From assembly GCA_005888865.1 (NCBI GenBank), contig VBCL01000148.1, positions 377 to 10,523 of the forward strand: DNA of 10,147 nucleotides. Direction: 5' to 3'. The position numbers were made by a program, and so were the translations under genes. The notes beneath the pieces are model-generated. The model saw nothing but the letters and a program-made list of their open reading frames with translations, ran no database searches and was not told the DNA's origin. Each line of letters starts with the position of its first letter. The stretch's first letter is position 1. This document shows, in pieces, positions 1-7,338 of this stretch. Origin of the DNA: Betaproteobacteria bacterium (GTDB lineage: Bacteria > Pseudomonadota > Gammaproteobacteria > Burkholderiales > Casimicrobiaceae).

Positions 1-453
1 CAGGCTCACCAGGATTTCGTTGGTGTTGAAGCGGGTGCGCAGCAACGCCGGGATCGCCGCCCAGAGCATGCCCCCAAGGGCGCCGGCGACGACCATCGCG
101 GGCAGAATGAAGCTGCTTTCGCTGCCATGGAAATACAGTGCGACTCCGCCCGCAAAGATGGCGCCGAGCACGAGCTGACCTTCGGCACCGATGTTCCAGA
201 CGTTCGCCCTATACCCGCACGCCAGGCCAACGCCGATCAGCATCAGCGGCGACGCCTTGAGCAACAGCTCGGCGAAGCCGTTGAGATCGTGGACCGGATA
301 GATGAAGAACGTGTAGAACGCCTGCAGCGGATTCTTGCCCAACGCCGAAAACAGGATGAATCCGGCGATCACGGTCAGCACCGCCGCAAGCAGCGGCGAC
401 AGATAGCCCATCACGCGCGACGGTTCCGCGCGCGTTTCAAGCTTGAGCCGCAT
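1..453 (-). CDS. ABC transporter permease, nucleoside/BMP-importer type (partial, 3' end outside window)
   Basis: This is the first 151 codons of an inner-membrane permease; the rest lies beyond the left edge. After a short basic cytoplasmic start, hydrophobic segments are visible at about residues 15-38, 62-80, 94-108 and 116-138. The motif NIGAEGQ (87-93) and the FNTNEILVSL stretch (142-151) are typical of permeases that work with BMP-family lipoproteins (YufP/BmpB-like, in the RbsC/LivH superfamily). The ATG at 453 is preceded by an excellent ribosome binding site, AAGGAGGGT at 461-469 on the minus strand. The gene begins 53 bp after the ABC ATPase gene on the same strand, so the two are probably co-transcribed and encode one importer. 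A second permease and a substrate-binding protein would be expected further left. A nucleoside, purine base or urate substrate is inferred only from the neighbouring xanthine dehydrogenase genes. Confidence 0.88.
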   Translation of the reverse strand, partial: MRLKLETRAEPSRVMGYLSPLLAAVLTVIAGFILFSALGKNPLQAFYTFFIYPVHDLNGFAELLLKASPLMLIGVGLACGYRANVWNIGAEGQLVLGAIFAGGVALYFHGSESSFILPAMVVAGALGGMLWAAIPALLRTRFNTNEILVSL

Positions 454-460
454 GGCTTTT

Positions 461-469
461 ACCCTCCTT
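461..469 (-). promoter_or_regulatory. Strong Shine-Dalgarno of the permease gene
   Basis: The minus strand reads AAGGAGGGT seven bases upstream of the ATG at 453. It fixes the permease start and is the strongest ribosome binding site in the window. Confidence 0.8.
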
Positions 470-506
470 GTATCCGTTGTGCAGTTGGCGAACTCGGCGT
501 GTCGGG

Positions 507-2144
507 TCAACTCGGTCGGCCGGCGGCGCGCCCTTCGGGCCTTCGCTCGGCTTTGCCTCGCGCGCCGGCCTCACTCGCCTCCTCGTGTGACGGTGCGAAA
601 TGCGCCGGGTCGCCTGCGTCCGGCCACATCCCGCTCATCCACACCCCGATCTCCTCGACATTGGTTTCCTTGATCGGTTTTGCCGGCGACAGGCGGCCCT
701 TGGCGATGACCGTCAGTCGATCGCTCACTTCGAACAGCTCGTCGAGCTCTTCCGACAGGACGAGAATCGCCACGCCTTCGTTGCGCAGATCGATGATCTT
801 CTGGCGAATGAATGCCGCGGCTCCGACGTCGACGCCCCAGGTCGGCTGGGCTACGACGAGCACCTTGGGCTTTTGCATGATCTCGCGCCCGACGATGAAC
901 TTCTGCAGGTTCCCGCCCGAAAGGCTTTTCGCTTCGGACTGCGGGCCGCCGCATCTGACGTCGAAGGCTTTGATGCACGAAGCGGCGAATGCCGCGATTT
1001 CGTGAAACCTGATGAGCCCGTTGCTGACAAAGCCGCTGCGATGGGCGGTCAGCAGGGCGTTGTCCGAGAGCGACATGCGCGGTACCGCGCCGCGACCGAG
1101 GCGCTCTTCCGGGACGAAGCACAGGCCAAGCCCGCGCCGTGCGGCCGGGCCCAGGCGGCCCGCTTCGGTACCGCAGATCATGATCGGGTGCTTTTCGGAC
1201 AGTGGCTCCTCGCCGGAGATCGCCGCCAGCAGCTCCTGCTGGCCGTTGCCCGAAACGCCCGCGATGCCGACGATCTCACCGCTGTGCACGGTGAGGTGCA
1301 TGTCCTTCAGGTCGGTGCCAAAGGGATCGGGCGACTCCCGGTTCAAGCCGGCGAGGACGAGTCTCGGCTCGCCGATCCTGGGGGCGCCGTGCTGCGGATG
1401 CGGCAGATCCTTGCCGATCATCATTCGCGCCATGCTCTTGGGCGTTTCCTGACGCGGATCGCAATGGCCCGTGACCTGCCCCGCGCGCAGCACGGTCGCG
1501 TTGTTGCAAAGTTCCTGGATCTCGTCGAGCTTGTGGCTGATGTACAGGATGGTGCAGCCTTCCGTCGACAGCTGGCGGAGCGTTTCGAACAATTTGCGCA
1601 CCGCCTGCGGCGTGAGCACCGACGTGGGCTCGTCCATGATGAGGAGCTTCGGGTTGACGAGCAGGCAGCGGATGATCTCGACGCGCTGCCGCTCGCCAAC
1701 CGACAGCGAATGGACGAGCCGGCGCGGATCGACGGGTAGGCCGTAGCGTTCCGATACCTCGGTGATGCGCTTGGCGAGTTCGCCCAGATCGGGCTTGCCC
1801 GGCAGCGCCAGCGCCACGTTGTCGACGACGGTCAGCGTCTCGAACAGCGAGAAGTGCTGGAATACCATTCCGATGCCGAGCTCGCGGGCATGCGCGGGAT
1901 TCGCCACCGTCACCGGCTTGCCTTCCCAGCGCACCTCGCCCGCGTCCGGCTTGACCACGCCGTAGATGATCTTCATGAGCGTGCTCTTGCCGGCGCCGTT
2001 CTCCCCGAGCACGGCGTGGATCTCGCCCGGCAGCGCCGTGAGCGACACATCCTTGTTCGCCACGACGGCCGGATAGATCTTCGTGATGCCGCGAAGCTCG
2101 ATGCGGGGCATGACCGCGGATGCCGTTTCTTTATGGCTCGACAT
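507..2144 (-). CDS. ABC transporter ATP-binding protein with two fused ATPase domains (nucleoside/BMP-importer type)
   Basis: This 545-residue protein has two tandem ABC ATPase domains and would energise import from the cytoplasmic face of the inner membrane. Domain 1 has Walker A GENGAGKST (47-55), Q-loop Gln96, signature LSVGE (147-151), Walker B LLIMDEPTS (167-175) and switch His204. Domain 2 has the degenerate Walker A GVSGNGQQE (296-304), signature LSGGN (408-412) and a modified Walker B ending VAQPTWGVD. This asymmetry is normal for the RbsA/YufO/BmpC-like branch. The ATG at 2144 has a GGGAG-type ribosome binding site at about 2153-2158; Met12 is a weaker alternative. The last 20 or so residues are Arg/Gly/Ala-rich and are encoded by a GC-rich palindrome (518-570), so they are probably not part of the conserved fold. 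The gene lies 56 bp after xdhC and 53 bp before the permease gene, which suggests a purine or nucleoside importer within the xdh operon. The substrate is inferred from this context. Confidence 0.92.
   Translation of the reverse strand: MSSHKETASAVMPRIELRGITKIYPAVVANKDVSLTALPGEIHAVLGENGAGKSTLMKIIYGVVKPDAGEVRWEGKPVTVANPAHARELGIGMVFQHFSLFETLTVVDNVALALPGKPDLGELAKRITEVSERYGLPVDPRRLVHSLSVGERQRVEIIRCLLVNPKLLIMDEPTSVLTPQAVRKLFETLRQLSTEGCTILYISHKLDEIQELCNNATVLRAGQVTGHCDPRQETPKSMARMMIGKDLPHPQHGAPRIGEPRLVLAGLNRESPDPFGTDLKDMHLTVHSGEIVGIAGVSGNGQQELLAAISGEEPLSEKHPIMICGTEAGRLGPAARRGLGLCFVPEERLGRGAVPRMSLSDNALLTAHRSGFVSNGLIRFHEIAAFAASCIKAFDVRCGGPQSEAKSLSGGNLQKFIVGREIMQKPKVLVVAQPTWGVDVGAAAFIRQKIIDLRNEGVAILVLSEELDELFEVSDRLTVIAKGRLSPAKPIKETNVEEIGVWMSGMWPDAGDPAHFAPSHEEASEAGARGKAERRPEGRAAGRPS
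518..570. repeat. GC-rich imperfect palindrome at the 3' end of the ABC ATPase gene
   Basis: The left arm at 518-531 (GGCCGGC, then GGC, then GCGC) pairs with the right arm GCGCGCCGGCC at 560-570, giving 11 bp of stem with one 3-nt bulge. The roughly 28-nt loop holds a second small hairpin, GCCC-TTC-GGGC, at about 530-540. The palindrome lies inside the reading frame and supplies its last 20 or so codons. There is no following T-run on either strand, so it does not look like a simple intrinsic terminator. A REP-like extragenic repeat that has been read through is possible, but this cannot be tested from one copy. Confidence 0.5.
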
Positions 2145-2200
2145 TCAAGCTGCTCCCTGATGACGGCGTGTCCGTTCGCAACGTCGTTCTCTCGCCGGCT

Positions 2201-3265
2201 TCAAGCGCGGCGCGCCTCGCCCGGCGCCGAGGCGGCCGCACGACGCTCGCGCGCCTGCAACAACTCCGCGGCCACTGCAATCGCGATTGCTGCCGGCTCC
2301 TTGCTGGAAATGCCCGCGACGCCGATCGGGCAGGTCATCGTCGCAAAGCGCGAGGCGGGCACCCCCCGGCGTGCGATCCGCCGCTCGAAAGAACGCCTCT
2401 TGGTCAGCGAGCCGATCAAGCCGAAATACGCGTAATCGGTGCGGCGGAGGATCCGCTCGGTCAGCGTTTCGTCCAGCGCATGGCTGTGCGTCATGACGAG
2501 GAAATACGCGTTGGCAGGCGCCGCATCGACTTCGGATTCGGGGATGTCGGTGCAGGCGACGGTGACGTTGCCCGGGACGTTGCGCGGAAACTCGTCCGCG
2601 CGCTCGTCCACCCAGGTGATGCGGCAGGGCAGATCGGCAAGAGTGCGCACGATCGCACGCCCGACGTGTCCGGCGCCGAACAGCACGATCGTGAACTCGC
2701 TGGCGCGGCTTGGCTCCAGATACAGCGTGCGGCGGAGCTCACCCTCTTCGATCGCGACGAGTCGCGGCGCTGCGCCATCCGCCAACAGTTCGCGGGCAAG
2801 CTCGCAGGCGCGGACGTCGAGAGCCGAATCGAGCGAACCGATGGCCTCTTCACGCGTCACGACGAGCTTGCCGGCGCCAGCCCGGGCGTTGGCCATCGTG
2901 ACGACGACGGCTTCCTGTCCGCGAGACCGCAGGGCAGCAAGCGCATCGAGCCAGGCCGCGTCATAGTCGATCGGCTCGAACAGCAGGTTGACGAGCCCGC
3001 CGCAGCACTGGCCGAGGCTCGCGCCGAGCGGAAATCGGCGCACCTCGCCGCCGGCCGCTCCAGCAGCAAGTTGATCGCGAGCGATCCCGATAGCCTTGTG
3101 CTCCAGATGTCCGCCGCCGATCGTGCCGTACATGCCGGCAGCGGTGACGATCATCTTCGCTCCCGGTTCTCGCGGCGCCGAACCTTTGATCGAAGCCACC
3201 GTGACGAGGACCGCCGGCGTCCCGTCGCGCCGCAGCTGCTGGAGCTCCTCGACCCAATCGATCAT
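2201..3265 (-). CDS. xdhC: Xanthine dehydrogenase accessory protein XdhC
   Basis: XdhC binds molybdenum cofactor, keeps it in the state needed for sulfuration and delivers it to the large subunit of xanthine dehydrogenase. It is not part of the mature enzyme. The 354 residues show the XdhC/CoxI N-terminal domain, with a TVASIKGSAPREPGAKM stretch (22-38), GTIGGGHLE (47-55) and the diagnostic PLGASLGQCCGG (79-90), including the Cys pair at 87-88. A C-terminal Rossmann-like domain follows, with FGAGHVGRA (196-204), YFGLIGS (280-286) and a CPIGVAGISSKEP segment (312-324). The length is in the usual range for a two-domain XdhC. The ATG at 3265 starts right at the conserved N-terminus, but the ribosome binding site is weak (G-rich, no clear AGGA). 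The gene lies 112 bp after xdhB on the same strand. The identification is firm. Confidence 0.95.
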   Translation of the reverse strand: MIDWVEELQQLRRDGTPAVLVTVASIKGSAPREPGAKMIVTAAGMYGTIGGGHLEHKAIGIARDQLAAGAAGGEVRRFPLGASLGQCCGGLVNLLFEPIDYDAAWLDALAALRSRGQEAVVVTMANARAGAGKLVVTREEAIGSLDSALDVRACELARELLADGAAPRLVAIEEGELRRTLYLEPSRASEFTIVLFGAGHVGRAIVRTLADLPCRITWVDERADEFPRNVPGNVTVACTDIPESEVDAAPANAYFLVMTHSHALDETLTERILRRTDYAYFGLIGSLTKRRSFERRIARRGVPASRFATMTCPIGVAGISSKEPAAIAIAVAAELLQARERRAAASAPGEARRA

Positions 3266-3327
3266 TGGTGGGCCCCCACGCTTGCGGCCTCATTAGCCAA
3301 CTGAGTGGACAATTCGGCCGCTGCGCT

Positions 3328-3345
3328 GCCCCCAAACGCGGGGGC
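3328..3345. other. Perfect 6-bp GC hairpin in the xdhB-xdhC intergenic region
   Basis: GCCCCC (3328-3333) and GGGGGC (3340-3345) form a perfect stem around a 6-nt loop. It lies in the 112-bp gap (3266-3377) between xdhB and xdhC, the longest gap inside the minus-strand operon. No U-run follows on the minus-strand transcript, so strong termination is not expected. It could stabilise or partition the mRNA, or be part of a dispersed extragenic element. I see no other feature in the gap. Confidence 0.4.
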
Positions 3346-3377
3346 GCAATTCGCGGCTTGGGACGGCCCTGCGTCGC

Positions 3378-4010
3378 TCATGCCGCGAGCTCCGTGACGG
3401 TCTTCGGGCGATCATGCTGCTTGACGCGGCGCGCCTTTAGATCCTCCACAGACAAAAGAATCTGCTCGGGCGTCGCCGGCGAATCGAGGCGCGGGCTCAT
3501 CTGGTATTCGGCCACGCTGGCGATGGCGTCGCGGATGGCGTGGAAGGTCGAGATCGCCAGCATCAGCGGCGGCTCGCCGACCGCCTTGGAGCGGAAGATC
3601 GAATCCTCGGCGTTGATTCCGGACTCGTAGATCTTGACGTTGAACACCGGCGGCACGTCGCTCGCCACCGGAATCTTGTAGGTAGAAGGTGCGTGCGTCA
3701 TCAGCTTGCCCTTGTCGTTCCACCACAGTTCTTCCATCGTCAGCCAGCCCATACCCTGGATGAAGCCGCCCTCGATCTGTCCCATGTCGATCGCCGGATT
3801 CAGCGACCTGCCTACGTCGTGCAGGATATCGACTCGCAGCAGCCGGTTCTCGCCGGTGAGCGTGTCGATCGCGACCTCGGATACCGCCGCGCCGTAGCAG
3901 AAATAGTAGAACGGCATGCCCCTCCATGTCTTGCGATCGTAGCCGATCTTCGGCGTCCGATAGAAGCCGGTGGCGGAAAGTGAAACGCGCGCAAAGTAAG
4001 CAAGTTTCAC
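3378..4010 (-). CDS. xdhB: Xanthine dehydrogenase molybdopterin subunit, C-terminal part (downstream of frameshift)
   Basis: This is the C-terminal quarter of the XdhB large subunit, in a different frame from the part before it. Recognisable homology begins upstream of the ATG at 4010, at about 4085 (VAPEQVVFRNN...), and this frame is closed further up by a TGA at 4101-4103. The piece therefore continues xdhB rather than forming an independent gene, and no ribosome binding site is evident before the ATG. Features visible from that Met include FYRTPKIGYDR (16-26), DILHDVGRSLNPAIDMGQIEG (61-81, a classic XDH segment) and SKAVGEPPLMLA (141-152). Glu146 of that last motif corresponds to the catalytic base Glu730 of Rhodobacter capsulatus XDH. 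It would be about residue 716 of a repaired protein. Translated alone, this fragment would have no complete Mo-cofactor pocket. It ends at 3378, 112 bp before xdhC. Confidence 0.85.
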   Translation of the reverse strand: MKLAYFARVSLSATGFYRTPKIGYDRKTWRGMPFYYFCYGAAVSEVAIDTLTGENRLLRVDILHDVGRSLNPAIDMGQIEGGFIQGMGWLTMEELWWNDKGKLMTHAPSTYKIPVASDVPPVFNVKIYESGINAEDSIFRSKAVGEPPLMLAISTFHAIRDAIASVAEYQMSPRLDSPATPEQILLSVEDLKARRVKQHDRPKTVTELAA

Positions 4011-4023
4011 CAGTTCGATGAAG

Positions 4024-5721
4024 CTAATCGTCTTGTCGCCGACTTGGACCTGGTTGTTGCGAAAGACAACTTGTTCCGGCGCGACTTTGAGCGAACTCTC
4101 TCAGGCGTTCGCGCAGCGCGATGGCCGCGGCCTGCGCGGCTTTGCCGTTGATGTCGGCGCCCGAGGACGCCGCGGTCGCCGAGGCATTGGGCACCTTGCT
4201 CGTGTCGGACGCCGTGATGCGTATGCGATCGATATCGACCTGCAGCTCTTCGGCCACGACCTGCGCGACCTTGACGAACAAGCCCTGTCCCATCTCGGTC
4301 CCGCCGTGATTCAGCATCAGCGTGCCGTCCGTATAGACATGCAGCAGGCAGCCGGCCTGGTTCAAGTGCGTGGCGGTGAACGAGATGCCGAACTTGACCG
4401 GGGTGAGCGCGATGCCGCGCTTGAGTACCGGACTGCCGGCGTTGAAGGCGCGGATCGCCTTGCCCCGCGCGTGATAGTCGGAGCTCTGCTCGAGCTGCCC
4501 CACGATGTCGTGGATGACGTTGTCGACGATCGGCTGGTGGTAGTGCGTGACGTTGCGATCTGCGATGCCGTAGAAATTGTGCTTGCGCACGTCCAGAGGG
4601 TCCTTGCCGAGATGGCGCGCGATCTCGTCGATCACGCACTCGATCCCCATCATGCCCTGCGGCCCGCCGAAGCCCCGGAAAGCCGTATTGGACACGGTGT
4701 TGGTCTTGCAGCGGAAGGACAGAATGCTGACGTTTTCCAGGTAATAGCAGTTGTCGCTGTGGAACATCGCGCGGTCGTTGATCGAGCCCGACAAGTCCGC
4801 CGAGTAGCCGCAGCGTCCGGCCAGCACGAAATCGACGCCGAGGATGCGGCCCTCGTCGTCGAAGCCGACTTCGTACTCGGTCTCGAAATCGTGCCGCTTG
4901 CCCGTCATCAGCATGTCGTCGTCGCGATCCATGCGTAGCTTGATCGGCCTGCGGGTTTTTTGCGCGAGTAGTGCCGCGACGCAAGCGAACAGGCCCGGCT
5001 GGCTCTCCTTGCCGCCGAAAGCGCCGCCCATGCGCCGGCATTCGACGACGACATCCTTCGCGCTGACGTCGAGTGCGTGCGCAACCTGGTGCTGGACTTC
5101 GCCCGGGTGCTGCGTCGAGCTGTAGACCAGCATCGTCCCGTCCTCCTTTGGCACCGCGTACGCGATCATGCCTTCGAGGTAGAACTGGTCCTGGCCGCCG
5201 ATCTTGATCCTGCCCTGCAGCCGGTGCGGCGCGGAGGCGATCGCTGCCTGCGGATTGCCGCGCACCAGACGCTCGGTCGGCAGCACGAACGACTGCTCCC
5301 TGAGCGCTTCCTTGGCCGTAAGATTGGCCTTTAAGTCCTCGTATTCGATTACGACGAGCCGTGCCGCGCGGCGCGCCTGCTCCGTCGTTTTCGCAGCGAC
5401 CGCGAAGATCGACTGTCCGAAGTACTGGACCATCGCGGTGGCGAAGATCGGGTCGTCGGCGACGACTGGGCCGTAGTCGTTCTTGCCCGGAATGTCCTTA
5501 GCCGTAATCAACGCAACAACGCCTGGCGCCGTCCGCACCTTCGCAAGGTCGATCGTCTTGATCCGCGCGTGTGCCCGGTCGCTCATCCCGATGGCCGCGT
5601 AGAGCGTTCCGCGCGCTTCCGGAATATCGTCGGTATAGGTGGCTTCGCCGCTGACATGCAGGTGCGCGCTGTCGTGCGGTATCGCGGCGCCGACGCCGCC
5701 TTTCAATCGTGCTTCAACCAT
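4024..5721 (-). CDS. xdhB: Xanthine dehydrogenase molybdopterin subunit, N-terminal part (upstream of frameshift)
   Basis: This is the N-terminal 545 or so residues of the XdhB large subunit, which carries the Mo active site that oxidises hypoxanthine and xanthine to urate. Active-site positions match R. capsulatus XDH with correct spacing: Gln204 in SSTQ (Gln197), Glu239 in GGAFGGKE (Glu232), Arg317 in DRAMF (Arg310) and Phe351 in FRGFGG (Phe344). Phe448 in FGISF matches Phe459, and GTEMGQG (474-480) is a cofactor-binding loop. Residues after about 545 are out of frame and end at a TAG at 4024-4026, so the catalytic Glu is missing from this piece. The ATG at 5721 lies 6 bp after the xdhA stop. 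Its likely ribosome binding site, GGGGTGA, overlaps that stop codon, which suggests translational coupling. The substrate is inferred to be purine from the adjoining hiuH, uraD and xdhC genes. Confidence 0.92.
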   Translation of the reverse strand: MVEARLKGGVGAAIPHDSAHLHVSGEATYTDDIPEARGTLYAAIGMSDRAHARIKTIDLAKVRTAPGVVALITAKDIPGKNDYGPVVADDPIFATAMVQYFGQSIFAVAAKTTEQARRAARLVVIEYEDLKANLTAKEALREQSFVLPTERLVRGNPQAAIASAPHRLQGRIKIGGQDQFYLEGMIAYAVPKEDGTMLVYSSTQHPGEVQHQVAHALDVSAKDVVVECRRMGGAFGGKESQPGLFACVAALLAQKTRRPIKLRMDRDDDMLMTGKRHDFETEYEVGFDDEGRILGVDFVLAGRCGYSADLSGSINDRAMFHSDNCYYLENVSILSFRCKTNTVSNTAFRGFGGPQGMMGIECVIDEIARHLGKDPLDVRKHNFYGIADRNVTHYHQPIVDNVIHDIVGQLEQSSDYHARGKAIRAFNAGSPVLKRGIALTPVKFGISFTATHLNQAGCLLHVYTDGTLMLNHGGTEMGQGLFVKVAQVVAEELQVDIDRIRITASDTSKVPNASATAASSGADINGKAAQAAAIALRERLREFAQSRAGTSCLSQQPGPSRRQDD

Positions 5722-5727
5722 GTCCGA

Positions 5728-7269
5728 TCACCCCGCGTACTCGAAGACCCGGGTTTGCACTTGCTCGCCGCCCGTCTCCAGGAAGAACTTGTAGAGCAGA
5801 TTCCTGGTCACCGATCGCCGGTACGCGGCGCTGGCGCGCATGTCGGTCAGCGGCGAGTAGTCTTTGTCGAGCTCGGTCATCGCGGCCTCGACGCTGTCCT
5901 GCGTCCACGATCGTTCGAGCAGCGCTCGCTCGCAGCGAGGCGCCCGCTTCGGTGTCGCGGCGACCCCGCCGTAGGCAATGCACACATCGCGTACGACATC
6001 GTCCTCGAGCACGATGCGGTAGGCGCCGCAGACCGCGGAGATGTCCTGATCGAACCGCTTGGCGATCTTGTACGAGCGCACCTTCGCGCCGGGCGCCGGC
6101 AGCGGAACCCGGATCGACTCGAGGAACTCACCTGGCTCGAGCGCCGTTTTCTGGTAGGCGAGGTAGAACTCGTCCAGGGGCATCTCCCGCGTGCGTTTGC
6201 CCTTGCGCAGCGTGAGCGACGCGCCCACGGCGATCAGGACCGGCATCGAGTCGCCGATGGGCGAGCCGTTGGCGATGTTGCCGCCCAGCGTGCCGGCATT
6301 GCGGATCGGCGGCGAGGCGAAGCGGCGGAACAGCTCGTCGAGCTCGGGATAGTGCTTGACCAGCACGGCGAACGCGTCGGTCAGCGAGACGGCGGCGCCG
6401 ATTTCGATGTGGCGGTCGCTAACGGCGATCTGCGTCAGCTCTGCGACATTGCCGACGTAGATCACCGTGTTGAGGTCCTTGTGCTGCTTGGTGACCCACA
6501 GGCCGACGTCGGTGCCGCCGGCAAGGATGCGCGCGTCGGGATGCGCGTCGCGCAGGGCCGCGAGCCCGGCCGCCTGCGCGGGCGCGAAGTAGGTCTTCGT
6601 TCCCTGCGAGAGCATCAGCGTATCGCGCCGCTGGATCGATTGCAGGCGCTCGATCATCTCCCGCTCACTGGTCGAACGCTGGCGGTCACCCGGCGAGGAG
6701 AACGAACAATTCATCCAGTGCTCGTGCGGCTTGACGGCGCCGTCGCCGTATTCGTACATCTTCTGGGCGGCGTCCACAATGGGCCGATACCCGGTGCAGC
6801 GGCAGAGATTGCCCGCGATCGCGTCGTTGATCTCCTGGCGCGAGGGTTTCGGCGCAGACTTGTACAGCGCGAACAGTGACATGACGAACCCGGGCGTGCA
6901 GAACCCGCACTGCGAGCCATGGCAGTCGACGAGCGCTTGCTGAACGGGATGGAGCGCGCCGTCCGCGCCCTTCAGGCTCTCGACGGTGATCAGCTCTTTG
7001 CCGTCGAGCGTCGGGACGAACTGGATGCACGAGTTTATGGCACGGAAGCGCACACCGTCGCCGGCGAGCTCTCCGAGGACGACCGTGCATGCGCCGCAGT
7101 CGCCCTCCGCGCAACCCTCTTTGGTGCCGGTGCGGCCCAGGTCTTCGCGCAGGAAGTTGAGCACAGTCCGTGTGGGCTCGATGTCGCTCACCGTGACAAC
7201 TTCGCCGTCGAGCACGAACCGTACCGCGCCGCTGGTCGTCGCCTTCTCCTTCTGCTTGCTGCTTGCCAT
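5728..7269 (-). CDS. xdhA: Xanthine dehydrogenase small subunit (2Fe-2S and FAD domains)
   Basis: XdhA takes electrons from the Mo centre of XdhB through two 2Fe-2S clusters to FAD, and from there to NAD+. The 513 residues hold a plant-type ferredoxin domain with Cys53, Cys58 and Cys61 (EGCAEGDCGAC) and Cys81 (NSC). An all-alpha second cluster domain follows, with Cys121 and Cys124 (QCGFCTPGF) and Cys156 and Cys158 (LCRCTGYRP). A PCMH-type FAD-binding domain comes next, with ILAGGTDVGLWV (248-259) and RNAGTLGGNIANGSPIGD (323-340). The C-terminal CO-dehydrogenase flavoprotein domain contains YKIAKRFDQDISAV (400-413). All eight cluster cysteines are present. The ATG at 7269 has an AAGGAG ribosome binding site at 7275-7280. 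The gene follows hiuH after 69 bp and precedes xdhB by 6 bp, consistent with an alpha2-beta2 bacterial XDH encoded as one unit. It looks intact. Confidence 0.96.
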   Translation of the reverse strand: MASSKQKEKATTSGAVRFVLDGEVVTVSDIEPTRTVLNFLREDLGRTGTKEGCAEGDCGACTVVLGELAGDGVRFRAINSCIQFVPTLDGKELITVESLKGADGALHPVQQALVDCHGSQCGFCTPGFVMSLFALYKSAPKPSRQEINDAIAGNLCRCTGYRPIVDAAQKMYEYGDGAVKPHEHWMNCSFSSPGDRQRSTSEREMIERLQSIQRRDTLMLSQGTKTYFAPAQAAGLAALRDAHPDARILAGGTDVGLWVTKQHKDLNTVIYVGNVAELTQIAVSDRHIEIGAAVSLTDAFAVLVKHYPELDELFRRFASPPIRNAGTLGGNIANGSPIGDSMPVLIAVGASLTLRKGKRTREMPLDEFYLAYQKTALEPGEFLESIRVPLPAPGAKVRSYKIAKRFDQDISAVCGAYRIVLEDDVVRDVCIAYGGVAATPKRAPRCERALLERSWTQDSVEAAMTELDKDYSPLTDMRASAAYRRSVTRNLLYKFFLETGGEQVQTRVFEYAG

Positions 7270-7338
7270 GCTTTCTCCTTGCCGTTGAGTGGCATCCGCG
7301 GCGGCTATCGTTGCGCAAGCTTGGCCGCCGTGCCGCGG

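Larger units (their letters stand above)
3378..5721 (-). pseudogene. xdhB: xdhB as a whole, split by a frameshift near 4086
   Basis: The two adjacent reading frames join into one XdhB of about 780 residues, close to the family's usual length, if one base is skipped after codon 545. The upstream frame reads LREFAQ up to 4087, and the downstream frame resumes with VAPEQVVF from 4085, leaving base 4086 over. The linker between these blocks looks a few residues shorter than in relatives I remember, so a deletion of 8 or 11 bases is as possible as a 1-base insertion. No homopolymer longer than AAA lies at the junction. Whether this is a real mutation or a sequencing error cannot be told from the window. 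Confidence 0.75.

Noticed and set aside
3268..3279. Near-palindrome GTGGGCCCCCAC just upstream of xdhC as an operator
   Set aside because: It is short and GC-only in GC-rich DNA, and it coincides with the ribosome binding region. Nothing similar occurs at the operon promoter.
2120..3304. 394-codon plus-strand ORF opposite xdhC
   Set aside because: XdhC on the other strand has clear family motifs over its full length. The plus-strand translation is charged low-complexity sequence.
4024..4103. Programmed ribosomal frameshift in xdhB
   Set aside because: The junction (GCT CAA A GTC) has no slippery heptamer, no in-frame stop or rare-codon pause at the shift point and no prfB-like arrangement. 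XdhB is not a known user of recoding.
4951..4960. T6 run in xdhB as another possible frameshift site
   Set aside because: The frame is continuous across it (AQKTRRPIKLRM), so it causes no disruption here.
4007..5041. 344-codon minus-strand ORF overlapping xdhB in the third frame
   Set aside because: It is Arg/Gln-rich with no domain, while the adjacent frames hold the XdhB active-site motifs. It is not the frame that continues XdhB after the shift.
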